From Promicromonospora sukumoe 327MFSha3.1 (GTDB lineage Bacteria > Actinomycetota > Actinomycetes > Actinomycetales > Cellulomonadaceae), in assembly GCF_000385135.1 (NCBI RefSeq), contig NZ_ARQM01000002.1, positions 96,947 through 160,946 of the forward strand: DNA of 64,000 nucleotides, written 5' to 3'. Both the position numbers and the translations under genes were made by a program. Under the pieces are notes generated by a model, which did no database searches, was not told the origin of the DNA, and saw only the letters and a list, made by a program, of their open reading frames with translations. Within the stretch, counting starts at the first letter, position 1, and the number at the start of each line of letters is the position of its first letter. Positions 1-8,247 of the stretch are shown in pieces.

Positions 1-347
1 CGGTGAACCGCCGCGACGTCTCGACGAGGGACCTGCCGCGCCGGTGGGACTTCCGCGACGAGTGGTACAACCTCGAACCGTTCCCCACGGGCGTGCGGTT
101 CCTCGCCGAGGTGGACACCGGCACGATCGGCTCCGGCACCGGGTTCAACGGCCATCCCGGGCACGAGGGCGAGCACCCGGTGTCCTGGTGCCAGTACTAC
201 GACGGCGGCCGCGCCTGGGTCACGTCGCTCGGCCACGACCCGGCCGCGTGGACCGCGGACTCGTCGCTGCCCGGGGCCGACTCGTTCAAGACCCACGTGG
301 TGGGCGGCATCCTCAGCGCGGCCGGCGAGCGACCGTTCTGCCGTTAG
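1..347 (+). CDS. ThuA-like domain protein, 3' end only
   Basis: This is the C-terminal part of a gene that begins before the window; the reading frame is set by the codon at position 3 and ends with TAG at 345-347. The visible 114 residues show features of ThuA (trehalose-utilisation) domains: the stretch HPVSWCQYYDGGRAW, then SLGHD, then HVVGGI near the end. ThuA-like proteins have a glutamine-amidotransferase-like fold. Their exact role is poorly known, but they often sit beside sugar dehydrogenases, as here. The next gene starts 67 bases later with its own strong ribosome-binding site, so the two are probably co-expressed but separate. The true start and any upstream domain cannot be seen. 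Confidence 0.75.
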   Translation, partial: VNRRDVSTRDLPRRWDFRDEWYNLEPFPTGVRFLAEVDTGTIGSGTGFNGHPGHEGEHPVSWCQYYDGGRAWVTSLGHDPAAWTADSSLPGADSFKTHVVGGILSAAGERPFCR

Positions 348-367
348 GGGTCTCGACAAGCTCGACC
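348..367. repeat. Half-copy of dispersed inverted-repeat element
   Basis: One base after the ThuA stop codon, 349-367 matches 18 of 19 bases of the right arm of the perfect inverted repeat at 2745-2791 (GGTCTCGACAxGCTCGACC). Only one arm is present. It looks like a solitary half of the same dispersed element. Confidence 0.6.
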
Positions 368-414
368 TGCGATCCAGCACTCCGCAATGACGACGACGAC
401 ATTCAGGAGGCACC

Positions 415-2736
415 ATGCGCACCAGACAGAGATGGCGGTCGGCGGTGGCGGCGGTGGCGATCACCGCCACCGCGCTGACCGGGCTGACGACGGCGGCCCT
501 GGCCGCGGCCGCCCCGGTGGGCGACCCGATCGAGGACCCGGCGCCGGAGGAGATCCAGTCCACGATCGGCCTGGTCCTCGAGGAGTACGCGCAGTTCCCG
601 AAGACGGAGCCGATCCCGGCGCCCGTCGACCGGCGGCTGATGCGGCACGCGCGCATCAACGGGATCGGTGAGCTGCCGGACGGTTCGGGCCGCACGTACG
701 TGCCGGACCTCAACGGTCCGCTGTACCTCGTGGAGGACGGCGAGCCGCGGGTGTACCTGGACGTGGCCGCGCGGTTCGCACCCGAGTTCTTCTCCGGGCG
801 GGGCATGGGCAGCGGGTTCGGGTTCGCGGCGTTCCACCCGGACTTCGAGCACAACGGCACGTTCTACACGGTGCACAGCGAGCGCCCCGGCAACGCCGGG
901 CCGCCGTCTGACCCCACGACCTACCCGGCCCAGACGCCCACGTTCCTGCACGCGGTGGTGACCGAGTGGGTGGCCGACGACCCGGCTGCCGACGTGTTCT
1001 CGGGGACGAGCCGGGAGGTGATGCGCCTGGGCTTCGCGGGGCAGGTGCACGCGATCCAGCAGATCGACTTCAACCCGACGGCGAAGCCCGGCGACGAGGA
1101 CTACGGCCTCCTGTACCTCGCGGTGGGCGACGGCGGGATCGGCGTCGGCACGGGCGTGCCGCAGGAGCGGGACACCCCCGCGGGCAAGATCCTGCGGATC
1201 GACCCGGCGGGCACGAACGGGCCGGGCGGCACGTACGGCATCCCGGCGTCGAACCCGTTCGTGGACACCCCGGGCACGCTGGGCGAGATCTACGCGATCG
1301 GCATGCGGGACCCGCACCGGTTCAGCTGGGACACGAAGACGGGCCGCATGTTCCTGGGCCACATCGGCGAGCACGCGATCGAGGCCGTCTACGACGTGCG
1401 CGCCGGGGACAACTTCGGCTGGGGCGACCGGGAGGGGAAGTACGTCTTCGACGCGTCCGACCGGTGCAACCTGTACCCGCTGCCGGAGGACGACGACGAG
1501 CTCGGCTTCACGTATCCCGTGGTGGCGTACGACCACGACCCGCCGCCCGGCTGGTCGTGCACGGCGGACAGCGGGTACGCGATCAGCGGCGGGTTCGTCT
1601 ACCGCGGGCGCGACCTGCCGGCGCTGAACGGCAAGTACCTGTTCACGGACCTGGTCGAGGGGCGCGTGTTCTACGCCAAGGAGTCGCAGATGCGGCGCGG
1701 CAAGGCCGAGGCGCAGATGTACGAGCTCGCGCTGTACGACACCGACGGCACCCGCAAGCGGATGCCCGACTTCACGGGTGACGAGCGGGCCGACCTGCGC
1801 ATGGGCCGCGACGCGGCGGGCGACCTGTACCTGGTGGCCAAGGCGAACGGCAAGATCTGGAAGATCGTGGACACGGTGCACGCGCCGGTGCCGCAGGACG
1901 TGCCGCGCTCGCTGGAGAGGAACTCGGTGAGCTTCTACGACTTCGAGCACCCGTTCCAGCAGGACGGCGCCGTGGAGATCGACCGCGGCCTGTCCCGCAC
2001 CTACCTCAACCTGGTCAACGGCGGGGAGGACATGCGGGTGGCCGACGGCGCCTACCCGGGCAGCAACAACTCGATCCAGCTCGGCCAGGTCGACCCGCTG
2101 ACGGCGGGCAACGACGACTGGAAGGCAGGCGTCTACAACGCCAACGGGGTGCCCACCCTGTCGGCGTTCAACGGGGTGGACGGCGTGACGGTGATGGGCT
2201 GGGTCAAGATGACCGGCCAGAACCCGAGCCCGAACACCACCACCGCGAACCCGGACGACTACTACAACGCCGTGGGTCTGGCGGGCCTGCTCAGCGGGGA
2301 CTCCGACGGGCACGGCGTGCGCGCCCTGCTGGAGATCATCCAGGTGGACGGCGAGCTGCGGCTGGTCGCGCTGGGCCGGCGCATCGACGGCGGCGCGTCG
2401 CAGACCTTCGCCGCGCACGAGGACTGGCGCACCCTGCTGCCGCAGGACGAGTGGGTGCACCTGGCGGCGACGTTCGACTACACCACCGGAAAGATGGCCC
2501 TCTATCGCGACGGCGAACGGGTGCCGGGCTTCTACGTGGCGGACGGCGACCCGTGGCAGGTGGACGGCACCGGCACGTCGGCCACGACGCCGCGGGGCAT
2601 CAAGATCGGCGGCAGCTTCCCGCAGGACACGCAGGAGCGGAACCCCTGCAACTGCCGCATGGACACGATCCAGCTCCTGGACCGCGCGATCACGCCGCGG
2701 GAGGTGGCGGCCCAGTACCGCCTCATGACCCGCTGA
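415..2736 (+). CDS. Secreted PQQ-type sugar dehydrogenase with C-terminal LamG-like domain
   Basis: This 773-residue protein is likely exported and oxidises a sugar or sugar-like substrate outside the cell. Residues 1-32 form a signal peptide: basic MRTRQRWR, a hydrophobic Ala/Thr core, then an Ala-rich cleavage region. Residues from about 45 to 490 resemble the glucose/sorbosone dehydrogenase beta-propeller, with GSGFGFAAFHPDF, YLAVGDGG, HIGEHAIEAVYDV and GDNFGWGDREG. Residues from about 585 to 765 form a concanavalin-like LamG domain (VTVMGWVKM, WVHLAATFDYTTGKMALYRDG), probably for carbohydrate binding. ATG 415 is chosen because AGGAGG lies at 404-409, well spaced. The redox cofactor (PQQ or another) cannot be proved from sequence. 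The upstream ThuA-like gene is its likely partner. Confidence 0.82.
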   Translation: MRTRQRWRSAVAAVAITATALTGLTTAALAAAAPVGDPIEDPAPEEIQSTIGLVLEEYAQFPKTEPIPAPVDRRLMRHARINGIGELPDGSGRTYVPDLNGPLYLVEDGEPRVYLDVAARFAPEFFSGRGMGSGFGFAAFHPDFEHNGTFYTVHSERPGNAGPPSDPTTYPAQTPTFLHAVVTEWVADDPAADVFSGTSREVMRLGFAGQVHAIQQIDFNPTAKPGDEDYGLLYLAVGDGGIGVGTGVPQERDTPAGKILRIDPAGTNGPGGTYGIPASNPFVDTPGTLGEIYAIGMRDPHRFSWDTKTGRMFLGHIGEHAIEAVYDVRAGDNFGWGDREGKYVFDASDRCNLYPLPEDDDELGFTYPVVAYDHDPPPGWSCTADSGYAISGGFVYRGRDLPALNGKYLFTDLVEGRVFYAKESQMRRGKAEAQMYELALYDTDGTRKRMPDFTGDERADLRMGRDAAGDLYLVAKANGKIWKIVDTVHAPVPQDVPRSLERNSVSFYDFEHPFQQDGAVEIDRGLSRTYLNLVNGGEDMRVADGAYPGSNNSIQLGQVDPLTAGNDDWKAGVYNANGVPTLSAFNGVDGVTVMGWVKMTGQNPSPNTTTANPDDYYNAVGLAGLLSGDSDGHGVRALLEIIQVDGELRLVALGRRIDGGASQTFAAHEDWRTLLPQDEWVHLAATFDYTTGKMALYRDGERVPGFYVADGDPWQVDGTGTSATTPRGIKIGGSFPQDTQERNPCNCRMDTIQLLDRAITPREVAAQYRLMTR

Positions 2737-2739
2737 TCC

Positions 2740-2796
2740 CCGTCGGTCGAGCCTGTCGAGACCTCACAGGCAGGTCTCGACAGGCTCGACCAACGG
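2740..2796. repeat. Long inverted repeat, likely bidirectional terminator
   Basis: A perfect 20-bp inverted repeat (2745-2764 with 2772-2791, loop CACAGGC) extends by four more pairs after one mismatch, giving an almost perfect 25-bp stem. It begins 4 bases after the dehydrogenase stop codon and ends about 20 bases before the ABC exporter start. It could act as a terminator. The half-copy at 349-367 shows that the sequence belongs to a repeated family. Confidence 0.75.
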
Positions 2797-2814
2797 TGGC
2801 TCCGCTCGCATAGC

Positions 2815-4593
2815 ATGGCTTCCATGGCTGCCGAGAAAGCGCTTACCGCCCCGATCCGCATCGACAGCACCAAGCCCGCACGGTCGATCCTGCGGCTGCT
2901 CGCCCGGCGTCCCGGACGGATGGCGGTCGCCATCGCCGCATTCACCGTCAAAGAGATCCCGATGTGGTTCCTGCCCGTCGTCACCGCCGCCGTCATCGAC
3001 ATCGTGGCCACCGGCGGCGAGGTGCGCGACGTCCTGATCTGGTTCGCCGTAGCCGTCGCCCTGCTGCTGCAGAACTTCCCCAACCACCTCGTCTACACGC
3101 GCAACTTCATGACCGTCGTGCGCGACACCGGCGCCGGGCTGCGCAACGCGCTGGCCGCGCGCCTGCAGAGCCTGTCGATCGGCTACCACTCGCGCGCCAG
3201 CTCCTCGGTGGTGCAGTCCAAGGTGGTGCGCGACGTGGAGAACATCGAGGTGATGCTCCAGCAGGTCACCCACCCGCTGCTGTCCTCGCTCATGGTGCTG
3301 GGCGGCGCGATCACCATGACCGCCCTGCGGGTGCCCGAGTTCCTGCCCGTCTACCTGCTGGCCGTGCCGCTCGCGCTCGGGCTGCGCTGGGTCACGGCCC
3401 GGCGCTCGCGGGACCGCAACGAGAACTTCCGCCGCGAGGTCGAGGGCTTCGCGTCGCGCGTGGGCGAGATGGCCTCGCTCATCCCGATCACCCGCGCCCA
3501 CGGCCTGGAGCAGACAGCGGTCACCCGCCTGGCCGCCGGGGCCGACGGCGTCCGCCGTGCCGGCCTGCACCTGGACATGCTCAACGGGCGCGTCGCGTCG
3601 CTGTCCTGGGTGACCATGCAGATCCTGGGCGTCACGTGCCTCGCGCTCGCCGCCGTCTTCTCCCTGACGGGGTTCCTGCCGGTCACCGCCGGCGAGGTGG
3701 TGCTGCTGTCCAGCTACTTCACGCTGCTCACCCAGGGGCTCACGCAGCTCCTGATGCTCATCCCGGTCACGGCCCGCGGCATGGAGTCGGTGCGCTCCAT
3801 CGCCGAGGTGCTGGAGGAGCCCGACCTGGAGGAGAACGAGGGCCGGGCCGCCGTCGACGCCGTGGGCGGCGAGCTCACGCTGGACCACGTGCACCACCGC
3901 TACGCCGGCGCCGACGGCGACGCCCTGGACGACGTGAACCTCACGATCCCCGCGGGCCAGACGGTCGCGTTCGTGGGCTCGTCCGGGTCGGGCAAGTCCA
4001 CGCTGCTCAACCTGGTGCTCGGGTTCGTCCGGCCGACGTCGGGCCGCGTGCTCGTGGACGGCGTCGACGCGCAGGAGCTCGACCTGCGCACGGTGCGCCG
4101 GCACGTGTCGGTGGTGCCGCAGGAGTCGGTGCTCTTCGAGGGCACGATCCGCGACAACGTCACCTACGGCCTCCCGGACGCGTCCGACGACGTGGTCCGC
4201 GCGGCGCTGCGGGACGCCAACGCGCTGGAGTTCGTCGAGGCGCAGCCGCAGGGCTGGGACACCGTGGTCGGCGAGCGCGGGGCGCGGCTGTCCGGCGGGC
4301 AGCGGCAGCGCATCGCGATCGCGCGGGCCCTGGTGCGCGACCCGCGCATCCTGCTGCTCGACGAGGCCACGAGCGCGCTCGACACCGAGTCGGAGACCCT
4401 GGTCAAGGAGGCCCTCGGCCGCCTGATGCGCGGCCGGACGACGCTGGTGGTCGCGCACCGCCTCTCCACGATCCGGCAGGCCGACCGCATCGTCGTCCTG
4501 GAGCACGGCCGGATCGTGGAACAGGGCACGCACGACCACCTGGTGACCCACGGCGGCCGCTACGCGCTGCTCCACGAGACCCAGGCGGGCTGA
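2815..4593 (+). CDS. ABC exporter, fused permease and ATPase
   Basis: This 592-residue protein has a complete half-transporter layout: an N-terminal six-helix membrane domain (residues about 40-330) and a C-terminal nucleotide-binding domain. The ATPase shows Walker A GSSGSGKST near residues 387-395, signature LSGGQRQR, Walker B ILLLDEATS and the H-loop VVAHRLST. Two such chains normally dimerise to export lipids, peptides or drugs; the substrate cannot be told from sequence. ATG 2815 and ATG 2824 are both possible starts and neither has a good ribosome-binding site, so a leaderless message is possible. No partner half-transporter is adjacent, so a homodimer is likely. Confidence 0.88.
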   Translation: MASMAAEKALTAPIRIDSTKPARSILRLLARRPGRMAVAIAAFTVKEIPMWFLPVVTAAVIDIVATGGEVRDVLIWFAVAVALLLQNFPNHLVYTRNFMTVVRDTGAGLRNALAARLQSLSIGYHSRASSSVVQSKVVRDVENIEVMLQQVTHPLLSSLMVLGGAITMTALRVPEFLPVYLLAVPLALGLRWVTARRSRDRNENFRREVEGFASRVGEMASLIPITRAHGLEQTAVTRLAAGADGVRRAGLHLDMLNGRVASLSWVTMQILGVTCLALAAVFSLTGFLPVTAGEVVLLSSYFTLLTQGLTQLLMLIPVTARGMESVRSIAEVLEEPDLEENEGRAAVDAVGGELTLDHVHHRYAGADGDALDDVNLTIPAGQTVAFVGSSGSGKSTLLNLVLGFVRPTSGRVLVDGVDAQELDLRTVRRHVSVVPQESVLFEGTIRDNVTYGLPDASDDVVRAALRDANALEFVEAQPQGWDTVVGERGARLSGGQRQRIAIARALVRDPRILLLDEATSALDTESETLVKEALGRLMRGRTTLVVAHRLSTIRQADRIVVLEHGRIVEQGTHDHLVTHGGRYALLHETQAG

Positions 4594-4606
4594 AGAAGAC
4601 CGCCGA

Positions 4607-5080
4607 TCAGGCCGCCGCGTCCCCCAGCGCACCCGGGCCGCGCACCAGGGCGACCTCGTCGGGCTGCAGCTCGCGGCCGTCCTCCGTGAGGAACGCCAGG
4701 CGCACCGGCTCCGCCGTCGTCTCCTCGACGTAGACCACCGACGGCCCGAACCCTGAGGGCCGGTACTCGTCGCCCCACTCCACGAACGCCGCCAGCACGG
4801 TCTTGAGCTGGCCGCCGGCCTCGGTGAGCACGTACTCGTCGCGCTGCCGCTGACCCGCGTCGCGGTACGGCCGGCGCTCCAGCACGCCGCCCTCGACCAG
4901 CGTCTCCAGCCGCGCGGTGAGCACGTCGGGGGCGATGCCCAGGCGCGCCCGGAAGTCGGCGAACCGCGTGACGCCGAAGAAGGCCTCGCGGACCACCAGG
5001 AGCGTCCACTTCTCCCCCAGGATCTCCAGGCTCCGGGCCACGGAGCAGCGGGCGTTGCGTTCGCGGGGCGTTGTGCTCAT
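4607..5080 (-). CDS. HxlR-family transcriptional regulator
   Basis: This 157-residue protein is a winged-helix HxlR regulator. It shows the family start RCSVARSLEILGEKWTLLVVRE, a recognition region around FADFRARLGIAPDVLTARL, and a wing region GGVLERRPYRD. The long C-terminal tail is acidic and of unknown function. ATG 5080 is preferred; a GTG at 5086 would add two residues. It is divergent from the MFS exporter gene at 5158 and most likely represses it together with the SDR, through the two direct repeats at 5095-5137. Such regulators often sense reactive electrophiles or small aromatic compounds; the signal here is unknown. Confidence 0.87.
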   Translation of the reverse strand: MSTTPRERNARCSVARSLEILGEKWTLLVVREAFFGVTRFADFRARLGIAPDVLTARLETLVEGGVLERRPYRDAGQRQRDEYVLTEAGGQLKTVLAAFVEWGDEYRPSGFGPSVVYVEETTAEPVRLAFLTEDGRELQPDEVALVRGPGALGDAAA

Positions 5081-5094
5081 GCCCACATCCTACC

Positions 5095-5137
5095 TAGGTT
5101 GTGGATTCCAATCCAGGTGCTAAGTTGTGAATCCCAA
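5095..5137. promoter_or_regulatory. Tandem operator-like repeats between HxlR and MFS genes
   Basis: Two 17-bp direct repeats, 5095-5111 (TAGGTTGTGGATTCCAA) and 5121-5137 (TAAGTTGTGAATCCCAA), match at 14 of 17 positions. They are spaced 26 bp start to start and fill the divergent promoter region. Each repeat has a TTG...CAA inverted core. This suits binding of two HxlR dimers that control both directions. Confidence 0.6.
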
Positions 5138-5157
5138 CTCAGATGGGAGATCCCCCG

Positions 5158-6396
5158 ATGACATTCACCTGGGCGGCACGCGGCAGCCGCTGGGCGGCGG
5201 CCGCCGCCGTGGCCCTCGCCCTGTGGGCGTCCGCCGCGCCGACGCTCGTCTACCCGGTCTACGCCGCGCAGTGGCACCTGACGACGGCGGTCACCACCAC
5301 GGTGTTCGCCGCCTACCCCGTCGCCCTGATCGCGACCCTCCTGCTGCTCGGCGGGCTCGCCGAGACCGTGGGCAACCGCGGCGCGATCCTCGCCGGCCTC
5401 GGCTTCCTGGGGCTCGGCGGCCTCACGTTCCTGCTCGCACCGAACCTCGCGCTGCTGCTCGTGGGCCGCGCGCTGATGGGCGTCGGGGTGGGGCTCAGCC
5501 TCGGCCCGGCCACCAGCGTCATCGCGGCGGCCGGGTCGGCCGACGACCGGGACCGCACCGGCGCCGTCACCGCCGGGGCGTCCGCGGTGGGGCTGATCAC
5601 CGCGCTGCTCGTGGGCGGCGCGACCGTCCAGTTCAGCACCAACCCGCTGCACGCGGGCTACGGGGTGCTGCTCGCCGGCGTCGTCGTGGCCGTGGTCGCG
5701 GCCTGGTTCCTCCGACGCCGCCCGCGTACCGCGGTGCGCCGCTGGCGCCCGCGCCCCCTCGCGGCACCGCGGCACCGCAGGCCGTTCCTGGCGGGCGCGC
5801 TCGGCGTCTCGGCGGCCTACGCGCTCGGCGCGATCTTCCTCGGCATCGGGGCCCAGTTCGCCCGCGACACCGTGCGGTCCGACGACGCGTTCGTCAACGG
5901 GGTGGTGCTGGCCCTGTCCGCGGCGGCCATCGGGGCGACCGCCCTGGTCGCCGGCCGGCTGCGGGAGTCGACCGCCCTGCGCCTCGGCGCCGTCGCGGCG
6001 CTCATCGCCCAGGGCCTGATGCTCGTCGCGGGCAGCACCCACTCGATGCCGCTGCTCGTCGCGTACTCGCTGGTGGGCGGCGCCGGCTACAGCCTGCTGT
6101 TCTCGGGCGGCGTCACGCTGGTCACCCGCAGCGCGAGCCCCGAGCACCGGGCCGCGACCACGTCGTCGGCCTACCTCGTCGCCTACCTCGTCCAGGCCGC
6201 CGTCGCCCTCGCGGTGGGCCGCCTGGCCACCGGGCACGGGCTGCAGGTCGCGCTCGTCGTCGGCAGCGCCGTCGTCGCCGCGCTGGCCGTGGCCGCCGTG
6301 GTCGTCGTCCGCGCCCGGACCACCACGCCTGCCCCCACCCGAACCGCACCCCTCGACACCGCACCGCACACCCTCATGAAAGCGAGCTCACGATGA
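5158..6396 (+). CDS. MFS transporter, drug/metabolite exporter type
   Basis: This protein has 412 residues with about 12 hydrophobic segments and no signal peptide. It shows the layout of the major facilitator superfamily, with a loop-2-like LAETVGNRGAIL and a motif-C-like glycine-rich helix (GRALMGVGVGLSLGPATS). It probably exports a small molecule by proton antiport. ATG 5158 is chosen because GGGAGA lies 7-12 bases upstream; ATG 5143 is in frame but would overlap the operator side. Its stop overlaps the start of the SDR gene (ATGA at 6393), so the two are translationally coupled and probably share the HxlR regulator. Confidence 0.82.
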   Translation: MTFTWAARGSRWAAAAAVALALWASAAPTLVYPVYAAQWHLTTAVTTTVFAAYPVALIATLLLLGGLAETVGNRGAILAGLGFLGLGGLTFLLAPNLALLLVGRALMGVGVGLSLGPATSVIAAAGSADDRDRTGAVTAGASAVGLITALLVGGATVQFSTNPLHAGYGVLLAGVVVAVVAAWFLRRRPRTAVRRWRPRPLAAPRHRRPFLAGALGVSAAYALGAIFLGIGAQFARDTVRSDDAFVNGVVLALSAAAIGATALVAGRLRESTALRLGAVAALIAQGLMLVAGSTHSMPLLVAYSLVGGAGYSLLFSGGVTLVTRSASPEHRAATTSSAYLVAYLVQAAVALAVGRLATGHGLQVALVVGSAVVAALAVAAVVVVRARTTTPAPTRTAPLDTAPHTLMKASSR

Positions 6397-7097
6397 CCTC
6401 CCTGAACAACGCCGTGGTCCTGGTCACCGGCGCGAACGGCGGCCTCGGCCGCGCGTTCGTCGCCGAGGCCCTCCTGCGAGGGGCCGCCAAGGTCTACGCC
6501 AGCGCCCGCACGCCGCGCGAGTGGACCGACCCCCGCGTGGTGCCGTTGGCCCTCGACATCAACGACCCCGCCTCCGTCGCCGCCGCGGCCGAGGCGGCCG
6601 CCGACACGACCGTCCTGGTCAACAACGCCGGGATCTCCGACGGCGGGCGGCCCACGCTGACCACGCCGCTCGACGACGTCCGCGCCGTGTTCGAGACCAA
6701 CGTGTTCGCCCAGCTCGGCGTCACGCAGGCGTTCGCGCCCGTGCTGGCCCGCAACGGCGGCGGCGCGATCATCAACATGCACTCCGCGCTGAGCTGGTTC
6801 GCCATGGGCACGTACTCGGCGACCAAGGCCGCGTTCTGGTCGTTCAGCAACGCGCTGCGCGTGGAGCTGCTGGGCCAGGGCACGCACCTGCTCGGCGCCC
6901 ACCTCGGCTACACCGACACGCCCATGACCGAGCGGCTCGACGTCCCGAAGGAGGACCCGCGCGACATCGTCGCCGCGATCCTCGACGGGCTGGAGGCCGG
7001 CGAGCCCGAGGTGCTCGCGGACGACACCAGCCGCCGCGTCAAGGCCGCCCTCTCGGGCCCGCTGACCGACCTCTACCCGCAGCTCCAGACCGCCTGA
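6393..7097 (+). CDS. Short-chain dehydrogenase/reductase (SDR)
   Basis: This 234-residue classical SDR should reduce or oxidise a carbonyl or alcohol using NAD(P). The cofactor site is TGANGGLGR near the N-terminus, NNAG is present, and the catalytic Ser/Tyr/Lys set is seen in MHSALSWFAMGTYSATKAA. The start is ATG 6393, overlapping the MFS stop by 4 bp. The open frame runs further upstream through the MFS gene, but that is antisense-like noise typical of this G+C content. The substrate is unknown. Pairing with an HxlR-controlled exporter suggests detoxification of a reactive compound. Confidence 0.85.
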   Translation: MTSLNNAVVLVTGANGGLGRAFVAEALLRGAAKVYASARTPREWTDPRVVPLALDINDPASVAAAAEAAADTTVLVNNAGISDGGRPTLTTPLDDVRAVFETNVFAQLGVTQAFAPVLARNGGGAIINMHSALSWFAMGTYSATKAAFWSFSNALRVELLGQGTHLLGAHLGYTDTPMTERLDVPKEDPRDIVAAILDGLEAGEPEVLADDTSRRVKAALSGPLTDLYPQLQTA

Positions 7098-7105
7098 CCC
7101 CACGT

Positions 7106-7145
7106 GTCAGACGTACAGGTCACCCGGGTGACCTGTACGTCTGAC
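7106..7145. repeat. Perfect 40-bp palindrome, copy 1 of an intergenic family
   Basis: Bases 7106-7145 form a perfect palindrome with 20-bp arms centred on CCCGGG, extending imperfectly to 7103-7148. It begins 9 bases after the SDR stop and contains the sensor-kinase stop codon (7120-7122), so it lies between two converging genes and may terminate both. The left arm is closely related to the palindrome at 63276-63329 (shared CCCACGTGTCAGACG then ACxGxTCACCCG). Confidence 0.8.
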
Positions 7146-8247
7146 CCGGGAAGGTGACCGTCGCGACCAGACCGCCGTCCGGCCGCGGCGTCAGGAGCAG
7201 CTCCGCGCCGTGCGCACGGGCGATCGACGCGACGATCGACAGCCCCAGCCCGCTCCCGGCGGCACGGTCCGGACGCCGCGTCCGGGCGTCGGCCCGCACG
7301 AACGGCTCGGCCAGGGTGCCGACCACCGCGGGGTCGAGCGGCGCCCCGGTGTTCTCCACGACCAGGATCGGACGACGGCGCTCGTCCAGCCCGGTGCGCA
7401 CCCACACCCGGCCGCCCGCGGCGAGGTTGTGCCGCGCGGCGTTGCCCAGCAGGTTGCCCGCGAGCTGCCCGAGCAACACCGCGTCGCCCCGGACCTCCGC
7501 CTCCTCCAGCGCGACCGCGAGCTCCGGCGCGCCGGGCCCCTCCAGGTCGGACGACGCCGCGGCCGCCTCGCGCACCACGCCGGCCAGGTCGACGGGCTCG
7601 GACCGCAGGCCCTCGTGGTCGAGCCGCGCGAGCTGGAGCAGGGACTCGACCATCACGATCGACCGGTCGTTGGTCTCCTGCAGCCGGCTCAGCAGGCGGT
7701 CGACGTCACGCCCCTCCGGGTCGGCCCGCGCCACCTCCAGCAGCGCCTTGATCACCGTGTTCGGGGTGCGCAGCTCGTGCGAGGCGTTGGCGGTGAACCG
7801 GCGCTGCTCCGCGAAGGACTGCTCCAGCCGGGCGAGCATCATGTCGAACGTGTCGGCCAGCCGGCGCAGCTCGTCGTCGGGCCCCTCCAGGTCGATCCGG
7901 TGCGCGAGCGAACCCTCCGCGGCGAGGGCCGCCGCCGCGCCGATCCGGTCCAGGGGCCGCAGCATCCGGCCCGCCAGGACCCAGCCGCCGACCAGGCCGA
8001 CGAGCGCGAGGAAGCCGATCGCCGCGCCCGACAGCGGGAGGGCGACGTCGAGCAGGTCGGACCGGCTGGGCGCGAAGCCGCCGCCGTCCTGCACGGTGAG
8101 GTTCTCGTCGGGCACGTACCGCAGCACCAGGAGCAGGGCGGCGAACAGGGCGGTCCCGGCCAGCACCAGGAACCCCGCGTAGCTCAGGGTGAGCCGCAGC
8201 CGCACCGACAGCCCGGCGCGCCGCCGCCGCAGGCCCGGCGCGGTCAC
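7120..8247 (-). CDS. Sensor histidine kinase, VanS-like
   Basis: This 375-residue membrane kinase has two hydrophobic segments (about residues 19-42 and 75-100) around a short external loop, then a HAMP linker and an H-box with ASHELRTPN, an N-box (LAGNLLGNAARHN) and a G-box (GSGLGLSIV). The start is GTG 8247, whose GTGA overlaps the stop of the response regulator. The final residues (PGQTYRSPG) are encoded inside the palindrome at 7106-7145, which looks like an insertion or recruitment that altered the original end. It should sense an envelope signal and phosphorylate the adjacent regulator. The divergent VanY-like peptidase suggests a cell-wall stress role. Confidence 0.88.
   Translation of the reverse strand: MTAPGLRRRRAGLSVRLRLTLSYAGFLVLAGTALFAALLLVLRYVPDENLTVQDGGGFAPSRSDLLDVALPLSGAAIGFLALVGLVGGWVLAGRMLRPLDRIGAAAALAAEGSLAHRIDLEGPDDELRRLADTFDMMLARLEQSFAEQRRFTANASHELRTPNTVIKALLEVARADPEGRDVDRLLSRLQETNDRSIVMVESLLQLARLDHEGLRSEPVDLAGVVREAAAASSDLEGPGAPELAVALEEAEVRGDAVLLGQLAGNLLGNAARHNLAAGGRVWVRTGLDERRRPILVVENTGAPLDPAVVGTLAEPFVRADARTRRPDRAAGSGLGLSIVASIARAHGAELLLTPRPDGGLVATVTFPGQTYRSPG

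Noticed and set aside
403..2460. 685-codon minus-strand open frame across the sugar dehydrogenase
   Set aside because: Low-complexity Arg/Val/His-rich translation, antisense to a clear dehydrogenase with signal peptide and ribosome-binding site.
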